This document shows positions 39,362 to 48,019 of a DNA stretch of 64,000 nucleotides, piece after piece. Made by a program: the position numbers and the translations under genes. The stretch comes from Gallionellaceae bacterium (GTDB taxonomy: Bacteria; Pseudomonadota; Gammaproteobacteria; Burkholderiales; Gallionellaceae). Under the pieces are notes generated by a model, which saw only the letters and a program-made list of their open reading frames with translations, did no database searches and was not told where the DNA came from. Within the stretch, counting starts at the first letter, position 1; the number at the start of each line of letters is the position of its first letter. The stretch spans positions 29,831-93,830 of the forward strand of contig JAVBYO010000010.1 in assembly GCA_030823955.1 (NCBI GenBank), in the 5' to 3' direction.

Positions 39362-41335
39362 TCAGACATCGCCGCCGCGCAGACGCCGCTCTGCCGCGTC
39401 CAGAGAGACCGGCTCACCCAGCAACATCAGCACGTCTCCCGCACGCAGTACCATGTTGCCGGAGGGATGGCTGCCTTCGACATTGTGGCGGCGCACCGAA
39501 TTCACCTCGACGTTCAATTCGGCCAGATTGATCTCATCCAGCGTCTTGCCCACCGCATCGTCGTCTTTATTGAGCAACAGGCTGTTGAAACGCGGCTGCA
39601 GATTGTCCGTATCGCTGGCCGGTTCGGGTACCGCACGGAAGAAGCCGCTGAACACGCTATAACGTTTGGCCCGCGCCTCCTGGATACGGCGGATGACCCG
39701 ATTCAGCGGCACACCGGAAAGCAACAATGCCTGCGAAGCCAGCATCACGCTGCCTTCCAGCACTTCGGCCACCACTTCGGCCGCACCCGCGCGTTTGAGC
39801 GCTTCCACATGGGTGTCATCCGCGGTACGCACCACCACCGGCAAACCGGGGCGAGCATGTTTGACGTGATGCAATATCTTCAGCGCGGAAGGGGCATCGT
39901 CATAGGTGACCACCAGCGCCTTGGCGCGCATCAGTCCCGCCGCTTGCAACACTTCTCTTTTGGTCGCGTCGCCATACACCACCTTTTCTCCGGCAGAGAC
40001 AGCATCGCGCACACAACGCGGATCAAGTTCCAGCGCCATGAACTTGATGCCTTCCTTGTGCAGGAATTTGCCCAGTGCTTTGCCGCTACGGCCGTACCCG
40101 CATACGATGATATGTGCATCGGAGCTCATACTTTGCACCGCGATCTGGTGCACCTGCATCGCCTGGTTCATCCATTCTTCCGGCGACAACCGGCGCACGA
40201 TGGATTCGGCGTGCTGAATCAAGAAAGGCGCGATCAGCATGGAGATGAGCATGGCGGCCAGCACGTTCTGCATGATGTCGGGCGGCAACAAGTGAACCTC
40301 GCCCGCCAGCGTCAGCAACACAAAACCGAATTCGCCCGCCTGCGCCAAGCCCAAGCCGGTGCGGATACCCACCCCCCAGTCTTTTGCGAACCAGCGCACC
40401 AGAAGCGCGACCACCACCGCTTTGAACGGCAACAGGATCAGCAACACCAGCAACACCCAGCCAAAACCGGAGACGACGCTGTTCATATCCAGCATCATTC
40501 CGATGGTGACGAAGAACAGCCCCAGCAACACATCACGGAACGGCTTGATGTCTTCTTCCACCTGATAGCGATATTCAGTTTCGGAGATCAGCATACCCGC
40601 CACGAAGGCACCCAGCGCCAGCGACAACCCGCTCAACTCGGTCAGATAAGCCAAACCCAGCGTGAACAACAACACGTTGAGCATGAACAGCTCGGAAGAC
40701 TTCTGCTGGGCGACCAGATTGAACCACGGGCGCAACAGGCGCTGCCCGAATATCAACAGCACCGACAGCAGCAGCACCGCCTTCAGGGTGGCATAACCAA
40801 GGGTCGCCGTCAGATCTCCGGAATCACTGCCCAAAGCGGGGATCAGGATGATGAGCGGCACCACGGCCAGATCCTGAAACAACAACACGCCCATGATCTT
40901 GTGGCCGTGCCCGGAATTCAGCTCGGCACGTTCCACCAGCATCTTGCTCACGATAGCCGTGGAAGACATCGCCAGCACGCCGCCCAACGCCAGCCCCTGA
41001 CGCCAATCCAGATCGAAGAACAAAGACGAGAGCATGACCAGCAGCATGGTGAAGGCCACCTGCGCCGTGCCCAGACCGAAGACGATACGCTGCATCGAAC
41101 GCAAACGTGCCAGACTGAACTCAAGCCCGATACTGAACATCAGGAACACCACGCCGAACTCGGCGAGATGGCGGGTCTCGGGCGCGTCCGGTATCCAGCC
41201 GAGTGCATGCGGCCCGATCAGGATGCCGACGATGAGATAACCCAGCATGGCGGGCAAACGCAAGATACGGCACAACACGACCACGCCTACAGCGACGGCA
41301 AGAAGGATCAATACAAGCTGGAGAGAATTATTCAT
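39362..41335 (-). CDS. Kef-type monovalent cation:proton antiporter (CPA2) with TrkA domains
   Basis: A 657-residue inner-membrane transporter. About 12-13 helices of the CPA2 fold cover residues 1-385 (LPAMLGYLIVGILIGPHALG; EFGVVFLMFSIGLEFS; LSLALGAFVAGMLISETEY). A Rossmann TrkA-N domain follows (HIIVCGYGRSGKALGKFLHK, about 408-525), then a TrkA-C domain near 570-650 (RHNVEGSHPSGNMVLRAGDVLMLLGE). Kef proteins export K+ during electrophile stress and are gated by glutathione adducts. A glutathione transferase gene directly downstream strengthens that reading. Could also be a YbaL-type relative. Confidence 0.92.
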   Translation of the reverse strand: MNNSLQLVLILLAVAVGVVVLCRILRLPAMLGYLIVGILIGPHALGWIPDAPETRHLAEFGVVFLMFSIGLEFSLARLRSMQRIVFGLGTAQVAFTMLLVMLSSLFFDLDWRQGLALGGVLAMSSTAIVSKMLVERAELNSGHGHKIMGVLLFQDLAVVPLIILIPALGSDSGDLTATLGYATLKAVLLLSVLLIFGQRLLRPWFNLVAQQKSSELFMLNVLLFTLGLAYLTELSGLSLALGAFVAGMLISETEYRYQVEEDIKPFRDVLLGLFFVTIGMMLDMNSVVSGFGWVLLVLLILLPFKAVVVALLVRWFAKDWGVGIRTGLGLAQAGEFGFVLLTLAGEVHLLPPDIMQNVLAAMLISMLIAPFLIQHAESIVRRLSPEEWMNQAMQVHQIAVQSMSSDAHIIVCGYGRSGKALGKFLHKEGIKFMALELDPRCVRDAVSAGEKVVYGDATKREVLQAAGLMRAKALVVTYDDAPSALKILHHVKHARPGLPVVVRTADDTHVEALKRAGAAEVVAEVLEGSVMLASQALLLSGVPLNRVIRRIQEARAKRYSVFSGFFRAVPEPASDTDNLQPRFNSLLLNKDDDAVGKTLDEINLAELNVEVNSVRRHNVEGSHPSGNMVLRAGDVLMLLGEPVSLDAAERRLRGGDV

Positions 41336-41461
41336 CGGGTTCGATACGGGGCTTTATTATCGGCAAGAACAGGTTCTGCACATGAAACCGTTCCATGACT
41401 CGGATAATGCCTGAACTTCAATGGGTTTTCAAAATACTATCGCCCGGGGATGCGCCGATTT

Positions 41462-41483
41462 AATCCCTCCCTCCGGAGGGGAT
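41462..41483. repeat. Small imperfect palindrome upstream of rpmB
   Basis: AATCCCTCC and GGAGGGGATT arms around CTCC. Rest of the 243-base gap (41336-41578) holds the rpmB promoter and no gene. Confidence 0.4.
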
Positions 41484-41515
41484 TTGCCCAAATAAACGGA
41501 CATAGCGATAAATGG

Positions 41516-41544
41516 TTGAACGGGGCAAGCGTTTAGGGTAGAAT
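41516..41544 (+). promoter_or_regulatory. Promoter of rpmB-rpmG
   Basis: TTGAAC (41516-41521), 17-base spacer, TAGAAT (41539-41544), then CGCGCC. Near-consensus sigma70 with a GC-rich discriminator, as expected for stringently controlled ribosomal genes. Confidence 0.7.
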
Positions 41545-41578
41545 CGCGCCTCTTTGAAAAACTGGTTGGAGTTGAGTC

Positions 41579-41815
41579 ATGGCAAGAGTCTGTCAAGTAA
41601 CGGGAAAACGCCCGATGGTGGGTAACAATGTTTCCCACGCAAACAACAAAACAAAGCGTCGTTTTCTGCCGAATCTACAGCGCCGCCGCCTGTGGGTCGA
41701 ATCCGAAAACCGTTGGGTGTCTCTGCGCCTGACCAATGCCGCGCTGCGCACCATCGACAAGAACGGCATTGATGCCGTGCTGTTCGAGATGCGCGCCAAT
41801 GGCGAAAACATCTAA
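41579..41815 (+). CDS. rpmB: Ribosomal protein L28
   Basis: A 78-residue basic 50S protein: [33 protein letters not shown], and a C-terminal [12 protein letters not shown]. The family length and order are exact. GGAG lies seven to eight bases upstream. rpmG follows after 13 bases with the same GAGTCATG start context. Confidence 0.98.
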   Translation: MARVCQVTGKRPMVGNNVSHANNKTKRRFLPNLQRRRLWVESENRWVSLRLTNAALRTIDKNGIDAVLFEMRANGENI

Positions 41816-41828
41816 GGGGTACTGAGTC

Positions 41829-41984
41829 ATGCGTGAAAAGATCAAACTGGAATCCAGCGCCGGTACCGGCCATTTCTACACCACCAACAAGAACAAGCGC
41901 ACCACACCGGAAAAGATCGAGATCAAGAAGTTCGATCCCGTGGCGCGTAAACATGTCATGTACAAGGAAACCAAGCTGAAGTAA
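41829..41984 (+). CDS. rpmG: Ribosomal protein L33
   Basis: A 51-residue basic protein beginning [19 protein letters not shown] and ending YKETKLK. The middle, [19 protein letters not shown], is diagnostic. It is the cysteine-free (zinc-independent) form of L33. It forms a two-gene operon with rpmB and is followed by a terminator. Confidence 0.98.
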   Translation: MREKIKLESSAGTGHFYTTNKNKRTTPEKIEIKKFDPVARKHVMYKETKLK

Positions 41985-42003
41985 TTTTGGCCCGGTCTTC
42001 AAT

Positions 42004-42030
42004 AAAAAAGCCCGCATTGCGGGCTTTTTT
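42004..42030 (+). terminator. Terminator after rpmG
   Basis: A6, stem GCCCGC/GCGGGC, loop ATT, T6. Confidence 0.95.
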
Positions 42031-42073
42031 ATTGCCTTCAAGTCCGCCGGTGAATTGTTGCCCCACCGCGTCT

Positions 42074-42089
42074 TGTCGGGTTTGCTACA
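42074..42089 (+). promoter_or_regulatory. NifA upstream activator sequence
   Basis: TGT-N10-ACA, exact consensus, centred about 78 bases upstream of the predicted nifE transcription start. An A/T-rich stretch (42088-42123) between it and the promoter could let IHF bend the DNA. Confidence 0.75.
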
Positions 42090-42132
42090 AATTTTTGCCA
42101 TATAAAGCCTTTTGAAATCAAAAGACTGCTCT

Positions 42133-42147
42133 TGGCACGGCATTTGC
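42133..42147 (+). promoter_or_regulatory. Sigma54 promoter of the nifEN operon
   Basis: TGGCAC-N5-TTGC, an exact -24/-12 match, 36 bases before the nifE ATG. Confidence 0.9.
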
Positions 42148-42182
42148 GAATAGAGGGGTGTCATTAATCGTGAGCCACTGCC

Positions 42183-43589
42183 ATGCAAGCCAAGGACATC
42201 GCCGAACTGCTGAACGAACCGGCCTGTACGCATAACAAGAAGGAGAAATCCGGTTGTGCGCGCCCCAAGCCCGGCGCGACTGCGGGCGGCTGTTCGTTCG
42301 ACGGGGCGCAGATCGCCTTGCTGCCCATTGCCGATGTGGCGCATATCGTGCACGGCCCTATCGCCTGCGCGGGCAGTTCCTGGGACAACCGGGGTACGCG
42401 CTCGTCCGGCCCTACGCTATATCGCATCGGCATGACCACCGATCTCACCGAGCAGGATGTCATCATGGGGCGCGGCGAGAAGCGTCTGTTTCATGCCATC
42501 AAGCAGGCGGTTGATTCATATGCCCCGAAAGCCGTATTCATCTACAACACCTGCGTGCCCGCGCTCACCGGCGACGACATCGGCGCGGTGTGCAAGGCTG
42601 CTGCGGAAAAGACCGGCGTGCCAGTGATTCCGGTGGACTGTGCCGGTTTTTACGGCACCAAGAATCTGGGCAACCGCATCGCGGGCGAAGCGATGTTCAA
42701 ATATGTGGTGGGTACGGCGGAACCGCTGCCGGTGCCAGAAAGCGCACAACGCCCCGGCATCACCGTGCACGATGTGAACCTGATCGGCGAATACAACATC
42801 GCGGGCGAATTCTGGAACGTGGCTCCACTGTTCGACGAACTCGGCCTGCGCATCCTGTGTACCCTGTCCGGTGATGCGCGCTTCCACGATGTGCAAACCA
42901 TGCACCGCGCCGAAGCCAACATGGTGGTGTGCGCCAAGGCGCTACTCAACGTGGCGCGCAAACTGCAAACCGATTACAAGACTCCGTTCTTCGAGGGTAG
43001 CTTCTACGGTGTCACCGACACATCGATGGCGTTCCGCGAATTCGCCAAGTTACTCAACGACCCGTCACTCACCGAACGCACCGAGGCGCTCATTGCGCGC
43101 GAAGAAGCCAAGATCAATACCGCGCTCGATCCGTGGCGCGAGAAGCTGCGCGGCAAGCGTGTGCTGCTCTACACCGGCGGTGTGAAGTCGTGGTCTATCG
43201 TTTCTGCCTTGCAAGACCTCGGCATGGAGGTGGTCGCTACCGGCACCAACAAATCCACCGAAGAAGACAAAGCGCGCATCCGCGAGATCATGGGCGACAA
43301 GACACGCATGATCACCGACGGCAGCCCCAAGGCGCTGCTCGGTGCAGTGAAGGAATATCAGGCCGACATCCTCATCGCGGGCGGACGCAACATGTACACC
43401 GCGCTCAAGGCGCGCATCCCTTTCCTCGACATCAACCAGGAGCGCGAATTCGGTTACGAGGGTTACAGCGGCATGGTCGAACTGGCGCGCCAATTGGCGC
43501 TGACTATCCAAAGTCCGGTGTGGCCGTCGGTGCGTAAGCCTGCGCCGTGGGCGAAGTCGAATGTGCCAGGTGTGGAGTTGGGGGCGTGA
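42183..43589 (+). CDS. nifE: Nitrogenase FeMo-cofactor scaffold NifE
   Basis: A 468-residue homologue of the NifD subunit. With NifN it forms the scaffold on which the NifB-derived cluster matures to FeMo-co. Visible family features are the N-terminal [42 protein letters not shown] with cluster-binding Cys, [22 protein letters not shown] and ending [15 protein letters not shown]. Length is normal. It has its own sigma54 promoter and NifA site and opens the operon. The gap to nifN (168 bases) contains a pair of REP-like elements. Confidence 0.97.
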   Translation: MQAKDIAELLNEPACTHNKKEKSGCARPKPGATAGGCSFDGAQIALLPIADVAHIVHGPIACAGSSWDNRGTRSSGPTLYRIGMTTDLTEQDVIMGRGEKRLFHAIKQAVDSYAPKAVFIYNTCVPALTGDDIGAVCKAAAEKTGVPVIPVDCAGFYGTKNLGNRIAGEAMFKYVVGTAEPLPVPESAQRPGITVHDVNLIGEYNIAGEFWNVAPLFDELGLRILCTLSGDARFHDVQTMHRAEANMVVCAKALLNVARKLQTDYKTPFFEGSFYGVTDTSMAFREFAKLLNDPSLTERTEALIAREEAKINTALDPWREKLRGKRVLLYTGGVKSWSIVSALQDLGMEVVATGTNKSTEEDKARIREIMGDKTRMITDGSPKALLGAVKEYQADILIAGGRNMYTALKARIPFLDINQEREFGYEGYSGMVELARQLALTIQSPVWPSVRKPAPWAKSNVPGVELGA

Positions 43590-43616
43590 TGATGAATAAG
43601 CATTTCACACTGAGCG

Positions 43617-43741
43617 CTTACTCCCTTCGCCCGCAAGCGGGAGAAGGGCAGGGGATGAGGGGCTGTGAGCACAAAGTAAGTATGTGTAAGTTTGCCATCC
43701 CTCACCCCAACCCCTCTCCCGCTTGCGGGCGAGGGGCTTAC
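43617..43741. repeat. Inverted pair of REP-like elements between nifE and nifN
   Basis: Copy A (43617-43662) and copy B (43696-43741) are inverted relatives. Each has a core hairpin of the CGCCCGCAAGCGGGAG type plus a GGGG(A/T)TGAGGG arm. Together they can fold as one long stem in the nif transcript. Confidence 0.75.
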
Positions 43742-43757
43742 ACGACGGGAGCACAAC

Positions 43758-45149
43758 ATGGCTGAGATCCTGAAACGCAACAAAGCGCTCGCAGTGAATC
43801 CGCTCAAGGCCAGCCAACCGGTCGGCGCATCGCTGGCTTTCCTCGGCATCAACAAAGCCATCCCGATGCTGCACGGCTCACAGGGCTGCACCGCGTTCGG
43901 CAAGGTGTTCTTCGTGCGCCATTTCCGCGAACCCATTCCCTTGCAGACTACGGCGATGGATCAGGTATCCACCGTGATGAGCGCGGACGAAAACGTGATC
44001 GAGGGTTTGCGCGCGGTGTGCGAGAAGAGCAAACCGGCCTTGATCGGTTTGCCGACCACGGGTCTATCCGAGACACAAGGTACCGATATCAAACGGCTGG
44101 TGAAGGACTTCTACACCGCACATCCCGAGTTTGCGCACATCCCCGTGGTGCCGGTGAACACGCCCGATTTCACGGGTTGCCTCGAAAGTGGTTATGCACT
44201 GGCGGTAAAAGCAACACTGGAAGTGATGTTGCCCCACAAGAGCAACGATATCGGCAAGCGCAAAAAACAAGTTAACGTTCTAGCCGGATCGTTCCTCACC
44301 CCCGGCGATGTCGAGCACATCAAGGAACTCATCGAAGCCTTCGGTCTGCGTCCACTGGTATTGCCGGACATCGGCGATTCGCTCGACGGTCACCTCACCG
44401 AGATGGAAAGTTCTCCGCTCACCGTGGGCGGCACACCGGTCAGCGACATCTCCAGCATGGGCGAATCCATCGCCACGCTGGTGCTGGGCAACTCACTGTA
44501 CGACGCAGCCGACTTCCTCAAAGCGCAGACATCGGTGCCGGACTTCCGTTTCAACAGTCTGATGGGGCTGGATGCAATGGATGCTTTCGTCTCCGCATTG
44601 GCGGAGATCAGCGGCAAACCGGTACCGGAGAAGATCGAGCGCCAGCGTGCGCAGTTGCAGGACGCGATGGTGGACTCGCATTTCATGCTCGGTTTCGCGC
44701 GCGTCGCCATCGCCGCCGATGCCGATCTGCTCTATGGTTTCGCACGTTTGGTAAGTGAGTTGGGCTGCGAAGTGGTGGCGGCGGTCGCACCCGCACGCGC
44801 CCCTATTTTGCAGGACGTAAGTGCGGCTCAGGTCAGCATCGGCGATCTGGAAGACCTGGAGATCGCGGCCAAGCACAACGGTGCGCAACTCGTCATCAGC
44901 AATTCGCATGCGGTGGAGACGGCGCGCCGTCTCGGTGTACCGCTGCTGCGCGCGGGGTTTCCGCAATACGACTTGCTCGGCGGTTATCAGCGTTTGTGGG
45001 TCGGCTATCGCGGCACACGCCAAGCCTTGTTTGATCTGGCGAACATGCTGGTGGAGCACGGCCAGCATGAGCCGGAACCCTACGTCTCCATCTATGCACA
45101 GCGCACGGGAGAAGGCTATGCGACATCTGCGCCTGATAAAACCCACTAA
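43758..45149 (+). CDS. nifN: Nitrogenase FeMo-cofactor scaffold NifN
   Basis: A 463-residue NifK-like partner of NifE. I place the start at 43758 ([20 protein letters not shown]), the usual NifN beginning; an upstream in-frame ATG at 43692 would translate the REP element. Motifs: [52 protein letters not shown] and the C-terminal [26 protein letters not shown] at its stop serves nifX, so the genes are tightly arranged. Confidence 0.97.
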   Translation: MAEILKRNKALAVNPLKASQPVGASLAFLGINKAIPMLHGSQGCTAFGKVFFVRHFREPIPLQTTAMDQVSTVMSADENVIEGLRAVCEKSKPALIGLPTTGLSETQGTDIKRLVKDFYTAHPEFAHIPVVPVNTPDFTGCLESGYALAVKATLEVMLPHKSNDIGKRKKQVNVLAGSFLTPGDVEHIKELIEAFGLRPLVLPDIGDSLDGHLTEMESSPLTVGGTPVSDISSMGESIATLVLGNSLYDAADFLKAQTSVPDFRFNSLMGLDAMDAFVSALAEISGKPVPEKIERQRAQLQDAMVDSHFMLGFARVAIAADADLLYGFARLVSELGCEVVAAVAPARAPILQDVSAAQVSIGDLEDLEIAAKHNGAQLVISNSHAVETARRLGVPLLRAGFPQYDLLGGYQRLWVGYRGTRQALFDLANMLVEHGQHEPEPYVSIYAQRTGEGYATSAPDKTH

Positions 45150-45159
45150 GGAGGCGACC

Positions 45160-45573
45160 ATGACAGTGAAGATCGCATTCGCGACCAGTGACCGCAAGGC
45201 GGTCAACCAGCATTTCGGCGCGGCAGAATCGTTCGCCATCTATGAAGTGAGCGAGGCCGAGACCAGGCTGATCGAAGTGGCCGAATTCATCGAAACGGCG
45301 ATGGATGGACACGAAGGCAAGCTCGCCGCCAAGGTCGAGCTGCTGGGCGATTGTGCGGCGGTGTATTGCAACGCGGTGGGAGCATCGGCCATCCAGCAAT
45401 TGCTGGCCGCGAGCATCCAGCCGATGCGGGTGGATGAAGGTGTGCTCATCGACGAATTGCTGCTGGGCCTGCAAAAGAATCTGCTGAGTGACACGCCGGT
45501 GTGGCTGGCAAAACATCTGAAGAAACAGTCGGGCGGCAAGAGTTTCGCGGAAGACGAGGAGTGGCAGGAATGA
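45160..45573 (+). CDS. nifX: Nitrogenase cofactor carrier NifX
   Basis: A 137-residue dinitrogenase-cofactor-binding protein: MTVKIAFATSDRKAVNQHFG (the NQHFG motif of the NifX/NafY/NifB-C fold), AKVELLGDCAAVYCNAVG and the GASAIQQLLAASIQPM segment. NifX binds NifB-co or a VK-cluster and passes it to NifEN. The ribosome site AAGGAGG overlaps the nifN stop. It overlaps the next gene by ATGA. Confidence 0.95.
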   Translation: MTVKIAFATSDRKAVNQHFGAAESFAIYEVSEAETRLIEVAEFIETAMDGHEGKLAAKVELLGDCAAVYCNAVGASAIQQLLAASIQPMRVDEGVLIDELLLGLQKNLLSDTPVWLAKHLKKQSGGKSFAEDEEWQE

Positions 45574-45998
45574 TCTCCGCACCCGTGCGCGTGATCTCGG
45601 CAGCCGACGGTATCGCACAGGTCGAGCCAACTGAGACGTCCGGTTGCGGCGGCTGTGTCTCGCGCAGCAGTTGCGGTGTGTCCGGGCTAGGCAAGTATTT
45701 TTCCAGTCACCGTAAAGCGATTTCCGTGCAGTGCGATGCGAACGTGCGCGCGGGCGACGAGTTGCAACTGAATCTGAGTGAGGCTGACCTGCTCAAAGCA
45801 GGGATGCTGGCCTACCTGCTGCCGAGTGTATTGGCGTTGATCGGCGCCGGCCTGCTGTCTTCTTTCGGACTGGGTGATGTCGGCGCAGTGATAGGTGCGG
45901 CAGGCGGTTTTGTAATGGGATTTATTCTGGCGCGCGTGTCGCATTGGGTACCGCGTCTGGTTGTGCAAGGAAATTCATCTAAAGGAGATACACCATGA
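45570..45998 (+). CDS. RseC/SoxR-reducing-system-like protein in the nif operon
   Basis: A 142-residue protein of the RseC family. An N-terminal soluble part has the cysteine cluster SGCGGCVSRSSCGVSG and a beta-barrel-like stretch with RAGDELQLNLSE. Two hydrophobic helices follow (AGMLAYLLPSVLALIGAGLL; AVIGAAGGFVMGFILARV) and a short basic tail. RseC proteins are tied to the Rsx/Rnf electron-transfer complex, so it may help deliver electrons or protect clusters during nitrogen fixation. Start overlaps the nifX stop and end overlaps the next start, fixing it in this operon. Confidence 0.88.
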   Translation: MISAPVRVISAADGIAQVEPTETSGCGGCVSRSSCGVSGLGKYFSSHRKAISVQCDANVRAGDELQLNLSEADLLKAGMLAYLLPSVLALIGAGLLSSFGLGDVGAVIGAAGGFVMGFILARVSHWVPRLVVQGNSSKGDTP

Positions 45999-46450
45999 CT
46001 CAAGCAGCAGATCCGTTGTTGTCCACCGATTTCATCCAGGAGATGGTCAAGCAGATGCGCGCCATCGACAGCTACGGCACCTACGACGGCTGGCCGGTGG
46101 ATCGTATCCTCGCACCATATGTGGTGACCAAGGAACAGCGCCGCGAGATGCCGGTGATCGGCGATCCGGACGAGATTCTGCTGTCGCGCATCAAGGCGTT
46201 CTACAACGCCATCGCTTCGCTGATCGAGAAAGAGTGCGGCCTGATGGCAGTGCCGATGATCAACATCACGCACGAAGGTTTTGGCCGTGCGGTCATCACC
46301 GTGGGCAAGCTGGTGGTGATGGACAAGACGCTGCGCGACGTGCATCGCTACGGTTACGAGAGCCTGTCCAAGATGAAGGATGAGGCAGACAAGCTGTTGT
46401 CAGTGGCGCTGAGCATGGTGGGTAAGTATCCCGAAGTCGCAGGAATGTAA
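45995..46450 (+). CDS. NifX-associated protein, DUF269
   Basis: A 151-residue helical protein. MVKQMRAIDSYGTYDGWPVDRIL is the beginning typical of the NifX-associated family, followed by MPVIGDPDEILLSRIKAFYNAIA and INITHEGFGRAVITVGKLVV. The family always lies near nifX, and its exact task in cofactor assembly is unknown. Its ATG overlaps the preceding stop (ATGA). Confidence 0.95.
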   Translation: MTQAADPLLSTDFIQEMVKQMRAIDSYGTYDGWPVDRILAPYVVTKEQRREMPVIGDPDEILLSRIKAFYNAIASLIEKECGLMAVPMINITHEGFGRAVITVGKLVVMDKTLRDVHRYGYESLSKMKDEADKLLSVALSMVGKYPEVAGM

Positions 46451-46452
46451 TT

Positions 46453-46505
46453 TTAGGATTGAGGAAGAGGCGGAGCTGCGGTTTTTACTTAATCCTAAAT
46501 CCTAA
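46453..46505. repeat. Repeat with TTAGGATTGAGGA / AATCCTAAATCCTAA arms
   Basis: Left arm 46453-46465 and right arm 46491-46505 are partial reverse complements. It occupies nearly the whole gap between the DUF269 and CCE_0567-like genes and is related in wording to the element at 18153-18228. Confidence 0.5.
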
Positions 46506-46523
46506 CAACTAAGGACTAGTTTT

Positions 46524-46742
46524 ATGACTGAAGAAGAATTGAAGGCACTCGACAAGGAAGTGAAGAAGCTCAAACGCATCTCCAGCGAATGGGCGTCGCA
46601 ACTGCATGATCTGGTCGAGGACAAACTGCCCGCCGGATATAAAGAGATACCCGGCATCGCTCAATCCACTTATGACGCTTGTCAGGCGTGGGCCGAGGCG
46701 AATGCCAAATTGATCGCAGCACAGAAAGAAACACAAGGATAA
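46524..46742 (+). CDS. CCE_0567-like nif-linked small protein
   Basis: A 72-residue, charged helical hairpin. MTEEELKALDKEVKKLKRIS and then SEWASQLHDLVEDKLPAGYKE match the CCE_0567/DUF683 group. A cyanobacterial member binds metal and is linked to nitrogen fixation. A probable role in nitrogenase or cofactor maturation is inferred from constant neighbourhood with nifX-DUF269. Confidence 0.9.
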   Translation: MTEEELKALDKEVKKLKRISSEWASQLHDLVEDKLPAGYKEIPGIAQSTYDACQAWAEANAKLIAAQKETQG

Positions 46743-46754
46743 CTAGAGGAAGCT

Positions 46755-47045
46755 ATGGCCAACATCACCGGAACCACCCGAGGCGGCACGCCTTATGAAC
46801 CCACTTTTGTCACCGAACTGAACGCGGCGAACTGCATCGGCTGTGGCCGTTGCTATAAGGTCTGCCCGCGCAAAGTGTTCGAGCTGGTAGAACGCAGCGA
46901 GGATGACGAGAACTACGACGAGGACGAAGACAACAGCATGGTGATGACACTTGCCAATATGCTGGATTGTATCGGCTGCGGTTCGTGCGGGCGCGTTTGT
47001 CCCAAGCAGTGCCATACGCACCAAGCTTTACCGGCAGGAGCATAA
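46755..47045 (+). CDS. Ferredoxin III, nif-specific
   Basis: A 96-residue two-cluster ferredoxin. The first motif is CIGCGRCYKVCP and the second CIGCGSCGRVCPKQC, giving two [4Fe-4S] sites. Between them lies a long acidic insert (ERSEDDENYDEDEDNSM) that is typical of the nif-specific ferredoxin III family and may dock a reductase or NifEN. It is followed two bases later by a second ferredoxin gene. Confidence 0.94.
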   Translation: MANITGTTRGGTPYEPTFVTELNAANCIGCGRCYKVCPRKVFELVERSEDDENYDEDEDNSMVMTLANMLDCIGCGSCGRVCPKQCHTHQALPAGA

Positions 47046-47047
47046 TC

Positions 47048-47371
47048 ATGCCCAAACCAGCGAGACACGTATTTGTCTGCTCCCAGAATCGTCCGGCCGG
47101 ACATCCGCGCGGTTCCTGCGGACAGAAAGGTTGCGCCGAAGTGGCGGACGAGTTCATGAAGCAATGGCAACAACGCCAGGCGTTCGCCCAGGTGCTGGTG
47201 ACACCGAGCGGCTGTCTCGGCCCGTGCAATATGGGAACGAACGTGCTGGTCTATCCCGAAGGTGTGATGTACAGCAATGTCACCAAGGCGGATGTAAGCG
47301 AGATATTCGACGAACATCTGCTGGGCGGAAAACCCGTTGAAAGACTGAAGACACCTTCGGACATATGGTAG
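47048..47371 (+). CDS. Thioredoxin-fold [2Fe-2S] ferredoxin
   Basis: A 107-residue protein: MPKPARHVFVCSQNRPAGHP, then GSCGQKGC and SGCLGPCNMG. The first Cys group and the C-x3-C of the second supply four ligands of a [2Fe-2S] cluster, as in the Shethna-type/NuoE-like thioredoxin-fold ferredoxins. Members beside nif genes are presumed to protect or feed nitrogenase. The start ATG lies two bases after the ferredoxin III stop; its end overlaps the next gene by seven bases. Confidence 0.9.
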   Translation: MPKPARHVFVCSQNRPAGHPRGSCGQKGCAEVADEFMKQWQQRQAFAQVLVTPSGCLGPCNMGTNVLVYPEGVMYSNVTKADVSEIFDEHLLGGKPVERLKTPSDIW

Positions 47372-47739
47372 TCATCGCGACACCGCGCGTACTCCCTGTC
47401 GAGCTGGATGTTCTGGCTGGACGTATCGTGCTGGCATTACAGCAGGAAGCGGAACGTTTCAGCGCGACCGGGGCGGCACCGAAGATCGCACTGGCTGGCG
47501 CACGCTTCACCCAGGTCACCGACCCGGCCAACCAGCGCGCCGGGTACGAAGGTGTCTGGCGCAATGCCCGCAATGACCGCTGCGGCACGCTGACCTTTAA
47601 CAGCGACGGCAGCTTTTATGCCGAATATGATCTGTTCTGCCCGCATCCGCGCGACACGCGTTGGTTCGTGGAGATGGTCACCGCATGGGGAAGCGATGGT
47701 GCGATACGCTGCGAGGCAAAACTGATTCCCAATCTGTGA
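47365..47739 (+). CDS. Uncharacterised nif-operon protein
   Basis: A 124-residue protein with no export signal. An N-terminal helix (AGRIVLALQQEAERF) is followed by a compact, beta-rich domain: YEGVWRNARNDRCGTLTFNSDG, FYAEYDLFCPHPRD and WFVEMVTAWGSDG. Two cysteines and aromatic residues are spaced as in small ligand-binding beta proteins. I do not recognise a named family. Location between a [2Fe-2S] ferredoxin (seven-base overlap) and nifZ fixes it in the nif transcript. Confidence 0.7.
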   Translation: MVVIATPRVLPVELDVLAGRIVLALQQEAERFSATGAAPKIALAGARFTQVTDPANQRAGYEGVWRNARNDRCGTLTFNSDGSFYAEYDLFCPHPRDTRWFVEMVTAWGSDGAIRCEAKLIPNL

Positions 47740-47747
47740 GGTGAATA

Positions 47748-48017
47748 ATGAGCAGGTTCCAGATGGGCGACATGGTGTTCGCCGCAATAGACCTTTATAA
47801 CGAATCGCTGGAAGAGACCGGCGAGAGCAGCATCCCCGGCGTGGCGCCTGATGCGCTGCTGGCGGCGGCAGGCACTCGCGGCGTGGTGGTCAACGTCGGC
47901 CATGCCCAGGAGATGCCGGATGAGGAGATCTATCTGGTGCGCTTTGAAACCGATGCGGAAGGCACGCTGGCCGAACCCATCGGCTGTCTGGGTGACGAGC
48001 TGAACGGCCTGAACTAA
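47748..48017 (+). CDS. nifZ: NifZ family protein
   Basis: An 89-residue protein: MGDMVFAAIDLYNESLEETG, GTRGVVVNVGHAQEM and DEEIYLVRFE. The GDxV...GxxGxVxxxG...YxVxF pattern is that of NifZ, which helps join the two halves of the MoFe protein P-cluster. It is shorter than Azotobacter NifZ, consistent with the single-domain form. The SagB-like gene begins two bases after the stop. Confidence 0.85.
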   Translation: MSRFQMGDMVFAAIDLYNESLEETGESSIPGVAPDALLAAAGTRGVVVNVGHAQEMPDEEIYLVRFETDAEGTLAEPIGCLGDELNGLN

Positions 48018-48019
48018 CG

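Noticed and set aside
39467..41398. Plus-strand open frame of 643 codons opposite the Kef-type antiporter
   Set aside because: Gln/His/Arg-rich composition without motifs; the antiporter on the other strand is unambiguous.
43617..43741. Possible CRISPR array in the nifE-nifN gap
   Set aside because: Only two copies in inverted orientation, no regular spacers and no cas genes.
43692..43757. N-terminal extension of nifN
   Set aside because: The 22 residues are translated REP-like DNA; the canonical start at 43758 fits NifN.
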